From an uncultured Myxococcaceae bacterium (GTDB taxonomy: Bacteria > Myxococcota_A > Polyangia > Polyangiales > Ga0077539), in assembly GCA_945952225.1 (NCBI GenBank), contig CAMFHP010000015.1, positions 1 through 64,000 of the forward strand: a DNA stretch of 64,000 nucleotides. Direction: 5' to 3'. The translations under genes were made by a program, and so were the position numbers. The notes under the pieces are model-generated. The model ran no database searches. It saw only the letters and a program-made list of their open reading frames with translations, and was not told the origin of the DNA. Below are positions 56,385 to 64,000 of this stretch, piece by piece. The first letter of the stretch is position 1, and the number at the start of each line of letters is the position of its first letter.

Positions 56385-57287
56385 TCAAGCGCCCTTCACC
56401 AGCGCGCGCGTCACGGCCAGCAGCGCCTTCACCCGCGGCTCCGTGCGCGAGGCCCGCGGCAGGTACCAGAAGAGGCCCGGCACCGGCGCCGTCCACCGCG
56501 GCATCACCACGCGCAGCGCGCCGCGTTCGAGGTGCGCGCGCACGAGCGGCTCGGCCACGTAGGTGATCCCCTCGCCCGCGAGCGCGCACGCCACGGCGAA
56601 GGCCACGTCGTTCGTCGTGATCGGCCCCTCGACGCCCACCCGCAACGACCGCGCGCCGCTCTCCAGCTCCCAGCGGTAGAGGCGCCCCGTGGTGAGCGAG
56701 CGGTAGTTGATGCACGCGTGCTGCGCGAGGTCGCGCGGATGCTTCGGCGCCCCCCGCGCGTCGAGGTACGCGGGCGCGGCCACCGCCACGAACGCGAAGG
56801 GCGCCGTGAGACGCACGGCCACCATGTCGCGCTCCACGCTCTCGACGAGGCGCAGCCCCGCGTCGTAGCCCTCGCGCACGATGTCGACGTTGCGGTCGTC
56901 GACGTTCACCTCGACCGCCAGCGTCGGATGCTTCGCCCGCAACGCGCGCACCGCCGCCGTCACCCCGAGCGGGAGCGCCATGTGGGGCACCGTGAGGCGC
57001 AGCGTTCCGCGGAGCCCGGCGGGGTCGCGGGCGGCGTCGTCGAGGGCCGCGCGCACGTCGCGAAAGCCCTCGCGCGCACGGTCGGCGAGGGTGCGCCCCG
57101 CGTCGGTGAGGCGCACGCTGCGGGTGGTGCGCACCACGAGGGCCACGCCCACGCGCGCTTCGAGCGTTCGGATCGACTGGCTCACCGCCGACACCGACAC
57201 CCCCATCGCCGCCGCCGCGGAGGTGAACGACCCGTGGTCGCCCACGAGGGCCAGCGCGTCGAGGGCGGTCACCGGAAGATCGTTCAT
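56385..57287 (-). CDS. LysR-family transcriptional regulator
   Basis: 300 aa. N-terminal winged HTH (ALDALALVGDHGSFTSAAAA, VSVSAVSQSIRTLEARVGV) and C-terminal effector domain (RGTLRLTVPHMALPLGVTAA, ITYVAEPLVRAHLERGAL). Effector unknown. Divergent from the aldo-keto reductase at 57385, with an operator-like element starting 3 nt upstream of the ATG; it is probably autoregulated and controls the reductase. The gene is 35 bp from the MNIO gene start, same strand, so a transcript could run from this gene into it; whether MNIO is a target is unknown. Confidence 0.93.
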   Translation of the reverse strand: MNDLPVTALDALALVGDHGSFTSAAAAMGVSVSAVSQSIRTLEARVGVALVVRTTRSVRLTDAGRTLADRAREGFRDVRAALDDAARDPAGLRGTLRLTVPHMALPLGVTAAVRALRAKHPTLAVEVNVDDRNVDIVREGYDAGLRLVESVERDMVAVRLTAPFAFVAVAAPAYLDARGAPKHPRDLAQHACINYRSLTTGRLYRWELESGARSLRVGVEGPITTNDVAFAVACALAGEGITYVAEPLVRAHLERGALRVVMPRWTAPVPGLFWYLPRASRTEPRVKALLAVTRALVKGA

Positions 57288-57289
57288 TG

Positions 57290-57316
57290 TGAAGTTCTAC
57301 TTCATGCACCATGAAG
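57290..57316. promoter_or_regulatory. Three-half-site operator-like element between LysR gene and aldo-keto reductase
   Basis: TGAAG-ttcta-CTTCA (57290-57304) followed by CTTCATG-cac-CATGAAG (57300-57316), which share the middle half-site. GAAG/CTTCA half-sites repeated on both strands fit a LysR-family tetramer binding region. It lies in the 97-bp gap and 3 nt from the LysR ATG. Confidence 0.7.
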
Positions 57317-57384
57317 GGCGACAGGAGTACCCGCGCCGCCGCGACGGACGCACCTTGGGCCCCGTCTTTCACGGGAGAACGGCG

Positions 57385-58440
57385 ATGCGTGACTATCGAC
57401 TGCTGGGCCGCAGCGGACTGCGTGTGAGCCCCCTCTGCCTCGGCACCATGACCTTCGGCACCGAGTGGGGATGGGGCGCCCCCGAGGAGACGAGCTTCGC
57501 GCTCCTCGACCGCTTCTTCGAGGCGGGCGGCAACTTCGTCGACGCCGCCGACGGCTACACGAACGGCACCAGCGAGCGCATCGTGGGCCGCTGGATGGCC
57601 GCGCGCGGCAACCGCGACCGCGTGGTGCTCGCGACGAAGTACAGCTTCGGCGCCGCGCCCGGCGACCCCAACGCGGGCGGCAACGGGCGCAAGAACCTCC
57701 TGCGCGCCCTCGACGGATCGCTGCGCCGCCTCGGCACCGACCACGTCGATCTCTACTGGGTGCACGCGTGGGACGGGCTCACCCCCGTCGACGAGGTGAT
57801 GCGCGCCCTCGACGACGCCGTGCGCGCGGGCAAGGTGCGCTACGTGGGGCTCAGCGACGTGCCTGCGTGGTACCTCGCGCGCGCCGCCACGCTGGCCGAG
57901 CTGCGCGGGTGGGAGCGCGTCGCCGCCGTGCAGCTCGAATACTCCCTCGTCGAGCGCAACATCGAGCGCGAGCACGTGCCCGCGGCCCTCGAACTGGGCA
58001 TCGGACTCACGCCCTGGAGCCCCCTCGCGAGCGGACTGCTCACGGGCAAGTACGCCCGCCCCGACGCCCCCGGGGGAGGCCGCCTCGACGCGCTCGCGCA
58101 GAGCACCAACCCCGCGTTCGCCAAGCTCTTCGATCCGCGCAACGGACCCATCGTCGACGCCGTGGTCGCCGCGGCCCGCGCCCTCGAACGCACGCCCGCC
58201 CAGGTGGCCCTCGCGTGGGTCATGGGCAGGCCCGCCGTGACGAGCACGATCGTGGGCGCCACGAAGCTCTCGCAGCTCGACGACAACCTCGCCGCGACGT
58301 CGCTCACGCTGCCCGACGACGTGCGCGCGGACCTCGACGCGCGGAGCCGCCCCGAGACCGTGCACCCGTACCACTTCTTCGAGCCCGCCATGCGCGCCAT
58401 GCTCACCAACGGAACGTCGGTGCGCGCCCTCCCGCGCTGA
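57385..58440 (+). CDS. Aldo/keto reductase
   Basis: 351 aa NADPH-dependent oxidoreductase. YRLLGRSGLRVSPLCLGTM is the family start; the catalytic set is Asp/Tyr in VDAADGYTNGTSE, Lys in LATKYSFG and His in YWVHAWDG; phosphate binding in the C-terminus has STIVGATKLSQLDDNLAA. Similar to the AKR of YajO/voltage-gated K-channel beta type. SD-like gggagaacggcg before ATG 57385. Transcription is probably under the adjacent LysR regulator. Substrate unknown. Confidence 0.93.
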   Translation: MRDYRLLGRSGLRVSPLCLGTMTFGTEWGWGAPEETSFALLDRFFEAGGNFVDAADGYTNGTSERIVGRWMAARGNRDRVVLATKYSFGAAPGDPNAGGNGRKNLLRALDGSLRRLGTDHVDLYWVHAWDGLTPVDEVMRALDDAVRAGKVRYVGLSDVPAWYLARAATLAELRGWERVAAVQLEYSLVERNIEREHVPAALELGIGLTPWSPLASGLLTGKYARPDAPGGGRLDALAQSTNPAFAKLFDPRNGPIVDAVVAAARALERTPAQVALAWVMGRPAVTSTIVGATKLSQLDDNLAATSLTLPDDVRADLDARSRPETVHPYHFFEPAMRAMLTNGTSVRALPR

Positions 58441-58462
58441 TCCGTACGCTCCGCCCGTGCCG

Positions 58463-59461
58463 CTACCGTCCCCCCGGGGGGTCGACGACGGCGCCGCTCC
58501 GACGGAGCGCCCAGGCCCAGAGCTTCGCGCGCTCGGCGGCGGTGTCGGCCGCGCGCGTCGACGACGTGCGGTGCGTGTCGCGCGGGCGGCGGTCGTGCCA
58601 GAAGAGACCCGTCGTCGCGAGGGGCGCGCCGTCATCGGCGATCAGCCACACGAGCGTGTCGGCGCCCTCGTCGGCGCTCCGAAGCAGCGGACCCACGACC
58701 CGTCGGAACGTCGGCAGCGAGCGGGCCACCCCCGGGGTGTCGGCCCATCCGGGGTGCATCGCGTGGACGACGATCCCCGCGGCGCGGTAGCGGTCGGCGA
58801 GGAGCTCGCTCAGCGTCACCTGCGCGCGCTTGGCGCGGGCGTAGGCGCGCACGCCGTCGTAGCCCGCGGCGGGCATCTCCAGCGCGTCGACCGCGAGGGG
58901 CTCGGCGTACATTCCACCCGACGACACCCAGAGCACCCGCGAGGGCGCCGCCGCACGGAGCGCGGGCTCCACGAGCGTGGTGAGCAGCAACGGTCCGAGC
59001 ACGTGCGTCGCCACCGTGCGCTCGATGCCCTGCGCGGTCTCGCTGCGCACGTCGTCGAGGGCGCCCGCGTTGTGCACCAGCGCGTGGAGGCGGGGGTGTC
59101 GCGCGAGGAGTTCCGCGCCCGCCCTGCGCACGGCGTCGAGGTCGCCCAGGTCGGCCACCACCACGTCGAATCCGTCGCGTCCCGTGGCCTCACGGAGCGC
59201 GCGCTGCACGGCCTCGGCGCGTGGGCGGTCGCGCGCGACGATCACCACGTCTGCCCCCATCGCGGCGACGCGGTGCGCGGTGGCGAGTCCGAGGCCCGAG
59301 GTCGCGCCGGTGATCGCGATCACCCGTCCGTCGAGGCGCACGGTGGCGAGGTCACGCCAGTCGTCGAGGCGACGGCGCAGGGCCGGACCGAGGCGCGTGA
59401 AGCTCCCCACCAGCGAGGCTTCGAGCGCGGCGTCGGCGAGGTCGCGGAGGGGCTTCGTCAT
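58463..59461 (-). CDS. Short-chain dehydrogenase/reductase
   Basis: 332 aa classical-type SDR with an extra N-terminal ~45 residues. NAD(P) site ITGATSGLGLATAHRVAAMG (Thr51-Gly58), HNAG at 130, catalytic Ser in VLWVSSGG and YxxxK in AYARAK (Tyr207, Lys211). Resembles the retinol dehydrogenase/DHRS-type group that uses lipophilic alcohols. ATG at 59461 chosen as the start since upstream residues are low-complexity. Convergent with the aldo-keto reductase (22 bp gap). Confidence 0.9.
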   Translation of the reverse strand: MTKPLRDLADAALEASLVGSFTRLGPALRRRLDDWRDLATVRLDGRVIAITGATSGLGLATAHRVAAMGADVVIVARDRPRAEAVQRALREATGRDGFDVVVADLGDLDAVRRAGAELLARHPRLHALVHNAGALDDVRSETAQGIERTVATHVLGPLLLTTLVEPALRAAAPSRVLWVSSGGMYAEPLAVDALEMPAAGYDGVRAYARAKRAQVTLSELLADRYRAAGIVVHAMHPGWADTPGVARSLPTFRRVVGPLLRSADEGADTLVWLIADDGAPLATTGLFWHDRRPRDTHRTSSTRAADTAAERAKLWAWALRRSGAVVDPPGGR

Positions 59462-59510
59462 GGCGCGAGGGTGACCGTCCGCAGGGGGCCCTGTCGAGGG
59501 TCGAGGCGGC

Positions 59511-59529
59511 GGGGGGGCTGGGTGGGGGG
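59511..59529 (+). other. G-quadruplex motif (G7-CT-G3-T-G6)
   Basis: Runs of G with 1-2 nt loops on the plus strand, 50 bp upstream of the SDR ATG (which is on the minus strand). Matches the G3+N1-7 G-quadruplex rule once the G7 run is split. Confidence 0.7.
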
Positions 59530-59570
59530 TGCCCTCTCGAAAAACACCTTGTTTGTTCGAGAAACGTGAT

Positions 59571-59590
59571 TTGTCCGACCGGTCGGACAA
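59571..59590. promoter_or_regulatory. Perfect 20-bp palindrome, TetR-type operator candidate
   Basis: TTGTCCGACC then GGTCGGACAA: fully self-complementary with no gap, in the 208-bp divergent gap between the SDR and the DNRLRE gene. Core GACCGGTC and flanking TTGTCC fit TetR/AcrR operators. A second imperfect hairpin (CTCGAA ... TTCGAG, 59536-59561) is just upstream. No TetR gene is adjacent. Confidence 0.65.
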
Positions 59591-59669
59591 GCCCCCGTCC
59601 TGACAGCGGCTTACGGGTCGCAGCGGGCCCTTGCGCCACCGTGCCGCGCCGGGTGAAGTTCGCCGCGCC

Positions 59670-60749
59670 ATGAGCAGCTCGAATCAGGGATCGGGGGAGG
59701 GGCGCAATCCCCGCCGCGCGTTTCTTCAGACGCTCTTCGCGGGGGCGGCCACCGCGGGGGTGCAGGCCGGGTGCTACGACCCCTCGTCGGCGCTTCCGCC
59801 CGCCACCACGATGCCGCAGCGCCTCGGCAACGTGGGACGCGCGCCCGACGGCATGATCCTCGTCGCGAGCGCCGACGCCGTGCTCCGCGCCGATGCGCAG
59901 CACACCAACGAGGGCGCGAACCCGTGGCTCCGCGTGGGCGTGCGTCCCGTGTCGCGCGCGGTGGTGCAGTTCGACCCCGAGCAGGTGGCGCGGCTCCTCG
60001 CGATGAACCCGGCGCGCGTGAGCCTCGTGCTCACCATCGCGTGCAACCACAACGAGTGGGGGCAGACCGACCGGCGCACCGTCGACGTGCACCCGATCCG
60101 AACGCCCTTCACCGAAGGCAACGGACGGCAGACCGGGCTCTCCGGCGCCGACCAGCGCAGGGCCATGGGCGGGGGCTGCACGTGGACCCATCCCACGGAC
60201 TCGAACACCGCCGACGACGCCCCCGACCGCGCCGCCGCCACCGCGTGGAACGGCGCCATGCAGGGCCCCGCGAGCGCCTCCGCGGTGCACACCAACCGCC
60301 TCACCGGCGACGTCGTGTGGGACGTCACCGCCGACGTGCGCGCCGGCATCCGCGCGTGGATGGTCAAGGTCACCGACGAGGAGACCCCCTCCACCCCCGA
60401 GCGCACCGTGGTGGGCGGCGACAACGGGTACTTCGGCGGCACCGTCGAGTACCACGCCCGCGAGAACGCCACCGAAGACGCCACGCGCGCGCCGCGCCTG
60501 GTGTTCAGCGCCGCCACGCTGCCCGCGCCCTCGGCGTCGCCGATGCCCACGCCCGCGCCCTCGATGCCTGCCCCCTCGACGTCGCCCATGATCATGCCGT
60601 CGATGCCCCCGCCCTCCGGGTCGAGGCCCCCGCTCACGTCGCTCCCGATGGCCACGCCGCCCGCGTCGATGCCCGCCACGACGCGGCTGCCCAAGGCCTC
60701 GATGCAGCCGCCCGACGTGACGCTCCCGCCCGCCTCCATGGCCCCGTAG
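59670..60749 (+). CDS. TAT-exported DNRLRE-domain lipoprotein
   Basis: 359 aa. Twin-Arg signal RNPRRAFLQTLFAGAATAG ending in VQAGC, so TAT export and lipidation are both possible. The main part (45-290) has ADAVLRADAQHTNEGANPWL and SRAVVQFDPEQV, the signature of the DNRLRE domain (jelly-roll carbohydrate-binding type), plus VDVHPIRTPFTEGNG and DVTADVRAGIRAWM, typical of its later strands. The last ~70 residues are a Pro/Ser/Met-rich tail that may be disordered or attached to the surface. ATG at 59670, no SD. It lies between two G-quadruplex motifs; promoter control could involve the palindrome at 59571. Confidence 0.8.
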   Translation: MSSSNQGSGEGRNPRRAFLQTLFAGAATAGVQAGCYDPSSALPPATTMPQRLGNVGRAPDGMILVASADAVLRADAQHTNEGANPWLRVGVRPVSRAVVQFDPEQVARLLAMNPARVSLVLTIACNHNEWGQTDRRTVDVHPIRTPFTEGNGRQTGLSGADQRRAMGGGCTWTHPTDSNTADDAPDRAAATAWNGAMQGPASASAVHTNRLTGDVVWDVTADVRAGIRAWMVKVTDEETPSTPERTVVGGDNGYFGGTVEYHARENATEDATRAPRLVFSAATLPAPSASPMPTPAPSMPAPSTSPMIMPSMPPPSGSRPPLTSLPMATPPASMPATTRLPKASMQPPDVTLPPASMAP

Positions 60750-60772
60750 CGCCGCGCGCGTCGCCCGTCTCT

Positions 60773-60793
60773 CCCTCCCTCCCCCTCCCCCCC
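60773..60793 (-). other. G-quadruplex/i-motif tract (C3-T-C3-T-C5-T-C7)
   Basis: The plus strand has C runs with single-T loops, so the minus strand carries G7-A-G5-A-G3-A-G3, a strong four-run G-quadruplex motif. It lies in the 61-bp gap between two co-directional genes, 17 bp before the ATG of the glycosyltransferase, replacing any purine-rich SD. Confidence 0.75.
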
Positions 60794-60810
60794 ACTCCGC
60801 AGCGCTCCCC

Positions 60811-63720
60811 ATGACGATCTACGTGTCGATCGCGGCGTACCGCGATCCGCAGCTCGGTCCCACGATCACCGACCTCGTGGCGAAGGCCCGCTGGCCCGGC
60901 GACCTGCGCATCGGCGTGTGCTGGCAGCACGGCGACGACGAGGCGCGGCCCGGGTTCGCCGACGACCCGCGCGCGCGGTGGATCGACGTTCCATGGCGCG
61001 AGAGCCGCGGCGCGTGCTGGGCGCGCAGCGAGCTCATGAAGCGCTGGGAGGGCGAAGACTGGTTCCTCCAGCTCGACTCGCACCACCGCTTCGTCGAGGG
61101 ATGGGACGCGCGTCTCATGGCGCTCGCCGAACGCTGCGAATCCCCGCGTCCGGTGCTCACGGCCTACGCCCCGGCCTTCGACCCCGACGACCCCGCGCGG
61201 CGCCAGATGGAAGCCACGCAGATGAACTTCGACCACTTCACCGCCGAGGGCATCGTGCTCTTCAGGCCCACGGTGATGCCGGGGTGGCGCACGCGCGCGA
61301 AGCCGCAGCGGGCGCGCTTTCTCTCGGGGCACTTTCTCTTCGCGCAGGGACGCTTCGTCGAAGACGTTCCCTACGACCCGGCGCTGTACTTCATCGGCGA
61401 GGAGATCACCCTCTCGGTGCGCGCGCACACGCAGGGCTACGACCTCTTTCACCCCCACGAGGTCGTGCTCTGGCACGAGTACACGCGCGCCTACCGACCG
61501 CACAAACACTGGGTCGACCACGTGCCCGGCAGCGAGGTCGCCGAGACGTGGACCGAGCGCGATCTGCGCTCGAAACAACGGGTGCGCGCGCTGTTGCGCG
61601 GAGAGCGCGTCGAGGGCGTGGGCAACCTCGGCACGGTGCGCTCCCTCGACGACTACGAGCGCTTCGCGGGGCTGTCGTTTCGCCATCGCATCGCGCAGGA
61701 AGCCACGCGCCGCAACCTCGAACCGCCCAACGCGCCGCAGCCCTCGGACTGGCCCCTTCGCAACGCGCCCTACCACGTCGAAGCCCACGTCGAGCGCGAG
61801 GCGCTGCCCCCGGGGAGCGACGAGGCAGACTTCTGGTTCTTCGGCCTCCACGACCTCGACGGGCGCGAGGTGCACCGCGCCGACCTCGACCGCGAGGCGC
61901 TCACCCGCGCGCTCTCGACCGAGGGACCGCTGCTCACGGTCTCCCGTCGCTTCGTGACCGACCGCGAGGTGGCCCGCTGGACGCTCTGGCCGCACCACCC
62001 GACCCGGGGGTGGCTGAGCACCATCACCGGCGACGCCGTGCACGTTCCGCGATCCGACGTCGCCACCTTCGTCACCGCCCTCGTCGACGTGGGACGGGCC
62101 TCGCTCGCACCGTCGTTCGCGCGCTCGTTCGAAGCCCACTACCTCGCGCACTTCGACCGCCTCCTCGACACGACCGCGCCGATGGTGATCTTCACCGAGG
62201 CCCGCTTCGAGGCGCGCGTGTGGGCCCGCCGCGAGCGCCACAACACCCGCGTGGTGACCGTGAGCCCCGAGGTGCTCGAAGGCTTCCCGTGGTTCGACGA
62301 CGTGCAGGCGATCCGCGGTCGCGCGGCGTGGCGCGCGCAGGCCCCGTGGCTCGCCGAGAGCCCGCAGGCGGCGCTGGCCCACTACAACCCGCTCGTCATG
62401 AGCAAGCTGCTCTGGCTCGACGGCGTGGCGCGCACCAACCCCTTCGAGACCGACGCCGTGTTCTGGGTCGACGCCGCGCTCGCTCACACCGTTCCTGCGG
62501 CGCTGCTCACGGACCCCGACCTGCCGCGGCGCCTCGCGGAGTGCGCGGGCGAGTTCGGCGCGGTGGCCTTTCCGTACGAGGGCGCGGAGATCCACGGCTT
62601 CGACCGCGAGGCGATGCGCGCGCGTGCGGGCTGCACCCGCATCGAACGGGTCGTGCGCGGCGGACTCTTCGGCGGCGCCCCGGGGGGTGTCTCGCGCGTG
62701 GCCTCGGCCTACGTCGACGCGCTTCAGGAGACGCTCCCCGCGGGGCTCATGGGCACGGAGGAGAGCGTCTTCACGCTGCTGCACCACCGTGATCCGTCGC
62801 TGTTCCGGGTATTCGAAGTGGGCGCCGACGGGCTCATGGCTCCCTTCGTGCGCGCGGCCCTCGACGGGCGCGCCGACGGCCTCCGCGTGCGCGGCGACGG
62901 ACGCGCGTCGGTCACCGGGCACACCGAGGCCCGCGTGACGGGAGGACTCTCCCCGGGGGTGGCCGTCTACGCGCAGAGCTTCGAAGCGCCGGGGCAGCTC
63001 GCGCGATGGTTCGAACGCGCGCGCCAGGGGATGCCCGAGGTGTTCGAGCAGCCCACGCGCGTGCTCCTCGACAACTCGCGCGACGGACGCTTCGCCGCCG
63101 ACTACGACGCCCTCGCCGCGGCGCACGGCTTCACGGTGCATCGTGAGGGCAACCTCGGGGTCACCGGCGGACGCCTCTGGACCGCGCGCCACTTCGACGG
63201 CGAGGCCCGCGAGGGCGCCGCGCTGCACTTCGAAGACGACATGCTCGTGCAGGGTCCCCCCGGGGTCTGTCGCCTCGGATACCCCACCCGCGTCGAGCGC
63301 CTCTGGCACCGCGCGCTGGGCGTGTTGCGCGCGTCGCCCGAGGTCGATTTTCTCAAGCTCTCGTTCACCGAGGTCCACGGCGATCACGGCGAGAACTGGG
63401 CGTGGCACAACCTCGAAGCGCCCGATCGGGCGGCGTACTTTCCGCGCGGGCACGCGACGCAGATCACGGCGGTGCGGGCCTTCGAGGGGCTCCCCTACGC
63501 GGTGGGCGAGGTCTACTACTCGAACTGGCCGACGCTGTTCACGCGACGGGGCAACCGCGTGCTGCTCGCGTCGCCCGACGCGCCCGCCCACGAGGGGCTT
63601 CTCATGGCCCGCTGGCTCAAGCTCGCGCGGGCCGGAACGCTCACGAGCGCGGTGCTCCTCGCGTCGCCCATCGAGCACTGCCGCGAGGTGCAGTACGACG
63701 AGCAGGCGCGGCGCGAGTGA
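60811..63720 (+). CDS. Three-module glycosyltransferase (GT60-like + HtrL/YibB-like + third GT-A-like)
   Basis: 969 aa, ATG at 60811 preceded by a C-rich tract rather than an SD. Residues 1-~245: MTIYVSIAAYRDPQLGPTI, CWARSELMKRWEGEDWFLQL, LDSHHRF and FLSGHFLFAQGRFVEDV match the GlcNAc-transferase family PF11397 (GT60, Skp1 hydroxyproline GlcNAc-transferase type). Residues ~450-690: MVIFTEARFEARVWAR, VFWVDAALAHT and GTEESVFTLL match the HtrL/YibB family PF09612. Residues ~730-969: RVLLDNSRDGRFAADYDALA and ALHFEDDMLVQG look like a third GT-A fold with an EDD metal motif. A ~200-residue spacer (EADFWFFGLHDLDGREVHR) separates modules 1 and 2. Probably assembles a short glycan on protein or lipid; acceptor unknown. 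Confidence 0.85.
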   Translation: MTIYVSIAAYRDPQLGPTITDLVAKARWPGDLRIGVCWQHGDDEARPGFADDPRARWIDVPWRESRGACWARSELMKRWEGEDWFLQLDSHHRFVEGWDARLMALAERCESPRPVLTAYAPAFDPDDPARRQMEATQMNFDHFTAEGIVLFRPTVMPGWRTRAKPQRARFLSGHFLFAQGRFVEDVPYDPALYFIGEEITLSVRAHTQGYDLFHPHEVVLWHEYTRAYRPHKHWVDHVPGSEVAETWTERDLRSKQRVRALLRGERVEGVGNLGTVRSLDDYERFAGLSFRHRIAQEATRRNLEPPNAPQPSDWPLRNAPYHVEAHVEREALPPGSDEADFWFFGLHDLDGREVHRADLDREALTRALSTEGPLLTVSRRFVTDREVARWTLWPHHPTRGWLSTITGDAVHVPRSDVATFVTALVDVGRASLAPSFARSFEAHYLAHFDRLLDTTAPMVIFTEARFEARVWARRERHNTRVVTVSPEVLEGFPWFDDVQAIRGRAAWRAQAPWLAESPQAALAHYNPLVMSKLLWLDGVARTNPFETDAVFWVDAALAHTVPAALLTDPDLPRRLAECAGEFGAVAFPYEGAEIHGFDREAMRARAGCTRIERVVRGGLFGGAPGGVSRVASAYVDALQETLPAGLMGTEESVFTLLHHRDPSLFRVFEVGADGLMAPFVRAALDGRADGLRVRGDGRASVTGHTEARVTGGLSPGVAVYAQSFEAPGQLARWFERARQGMPEVFEQPTRVLLDNSRDGRFAADYDALAAAHGFTVHREGNLGVTGGRLWTARHFDGEAREGAALHFEDDMLVQGPPGVCRLGYPTRVERLWHRALGVLRASPEVDFLKLSFTEVHGDHGENWAWHNLEAPDRAAYFPRGHATQITAVRAFEGLPYAVGEVYYSNWPTLFTRRGNRVLLASPDAPAHEGLLMARWLKLARAGTLTSAVLLASPIEHCREVQYDEQARRE

Positions 63721-63723
63721 CGG

Positions 63724-64000
63724 TCATGCGCGCGACGCGGTGACGGGGGGCGGAGGGACGGCGAGCGCGCCGAGCGCCACGGCCATGCCCACGATGGGCG
63801 ACATGCCGAAGCCCAGGCACGGCACGGGAAAGGCTCCGACGACCGTGGCCGCGAGCGCGCCGAGCACGTAGGCCGCGAGGGGGTCTCCGCCGTGGCGATC
63901 GCCCACGGACGCGGCGGCGACGCGGGGCGCGAAGACGGCGCCACCGAGGGAGGCGAGCGCGAGCACACCCGCCACGGGGTGGAACGCGAACGCGCGGGCC
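63724..64000 (-). CDS. Membrane protein, 5' end cut by the window
   Basis: 91 residues are visible, in frame to the last base. They include ARAFAFHPVAGVLALASLG, a Gly/Ala-rich helix and LAAYVLGALAATVVGAFPVP then GMSPIVGMAVALGALAV: two or three membrane helices. GTG at 63975 is a possible start, but the frame continues upstream with plausible coding sequence, so the true start is probably off the window. Family not recognised. Convergent with the glycosyltransferase (3 bp gap). Confidence 0.5.
   Translation of the reverse strand, partial: ARAFAFHPVAGVLALASLGGAVFAPRVAAASVGDRHGGDPLAAYVLGALAATVVGAFPVPCLGFGMSPIVGMAVALGALAVPPPPVTASRA

Noticed and set aside
60634-63678. A 1014-codon frame on the minus strand opposite the glycosyltransferase
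   Set aside because: Shadow of a gene with recognisable domains; Arg/His/Glu-rich sequence without motifs.

Overview
The window is about 70% GC or higher, very densely coded, and written in GC-ending codons. Lipoproteins are unusually common, several carry long Asp/Ala/Val-rich low-complexity linkers, GTGA/ATGA stop-start overlaps are frequent, and GlnRS carries a fused GatB/YqeY-type tail. Together with PFOR, NrfHA and a hybrid histidine kinase this suggests a chromosome segment of a Myxococcota member (Polyangia, perhaps Sandaracinaceae-like). That placement is inference from gene content and style; no rRNA or tRNA gene, CRISPR array, insertion sequence or prophage was seen.

Layout. 1-7.2 kb is a minus-strand run: a truncated Asp-rich lipoprotein, a WD40-like protein, a GNAT acetyltransferase, a peroxiredoxin, a hybrid histidine kinase and an acyl-CoA dehydrogenase. 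The dehydrogenase is divergent from a ThDP enzyme across a perfect 9+9 bp inverted repeat that looks like a TetR/FadR operator. 9.2-16.9 kb holds pyruvate:ferredoxin oxidoreductase, a surface esterase on an Asp-rich stalk, BamD with an NTF2-like partner, and an outer-membrane-type protein. 16.9-27 kb is housekeeping: gyrA, two tandem paralogous lipoproteins, a murC-EI24-MFS operon coupled by 4-nt overlaps, and glnS. 27-36.9 kb is accessory: small lipoproteins, a secreted tyrosine phosphatase, a nucleotidyltransferase, DUF4287, an RBBP9-like hydrolase, a P-loop kinase, a frameshifted gene, a Uma2 nuclease-like gene and a hexose-6-P mutarotase. It contains two intergenic arrays, each of exactly six 22-bp units with a central dyad. 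36.9-37.5 kb is a gene-free, BIME-like block of stem-loop repeats.

37.5-48 kb carries an esterase lipoprotein, TldD/TldE, a large lipoprotein, a diiron ferritin-like protein, an OprP-like porin, a MaoC hydratase and the NrfHA nitrite reductase. 48-54 kb has an ImpA/M60-type metalloprotease lipoprotein and a tandem pair of beta-propeller-like exported proteins. 54-56.3 kb holds the most interesting locus: a DUF692 (MNIO)-DUF2063 fusion protein that converges on, and overlaps by 14 bp, a lipoprotein ending in two C-x-G-x-N-[ST]-C-x-G-F-S motifs. I read it as a candidate surface-anchored, bufferin-like RiPP system. 56.4-64 kb has a LysR/aldo-keto reductase pair with a clear operator, an SDR, a TAT-type DNRLRE protein flanked by two G-quadruplex motifs and a TetR-like palindrome, a 969-aa three-module glycosyltransferase, and a membrane protein cut by the window end.

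Working together: lipid/CoA catabolism (acyl-CoA dehydrogenase, 2-hydroxyacyl-CoA lyase-like enzyme, MaoC, PFOR) and nitrite respiration (NrfHA) point to flexible aerobic/anaerobic life. The many exported lipoproteins, hydrolases and the metalloprotease fit a predatory or saprophytic surface biology. Starts were chosen by signal peptides, family length and stop-start overlaps, and often differ from the longest possible frame.
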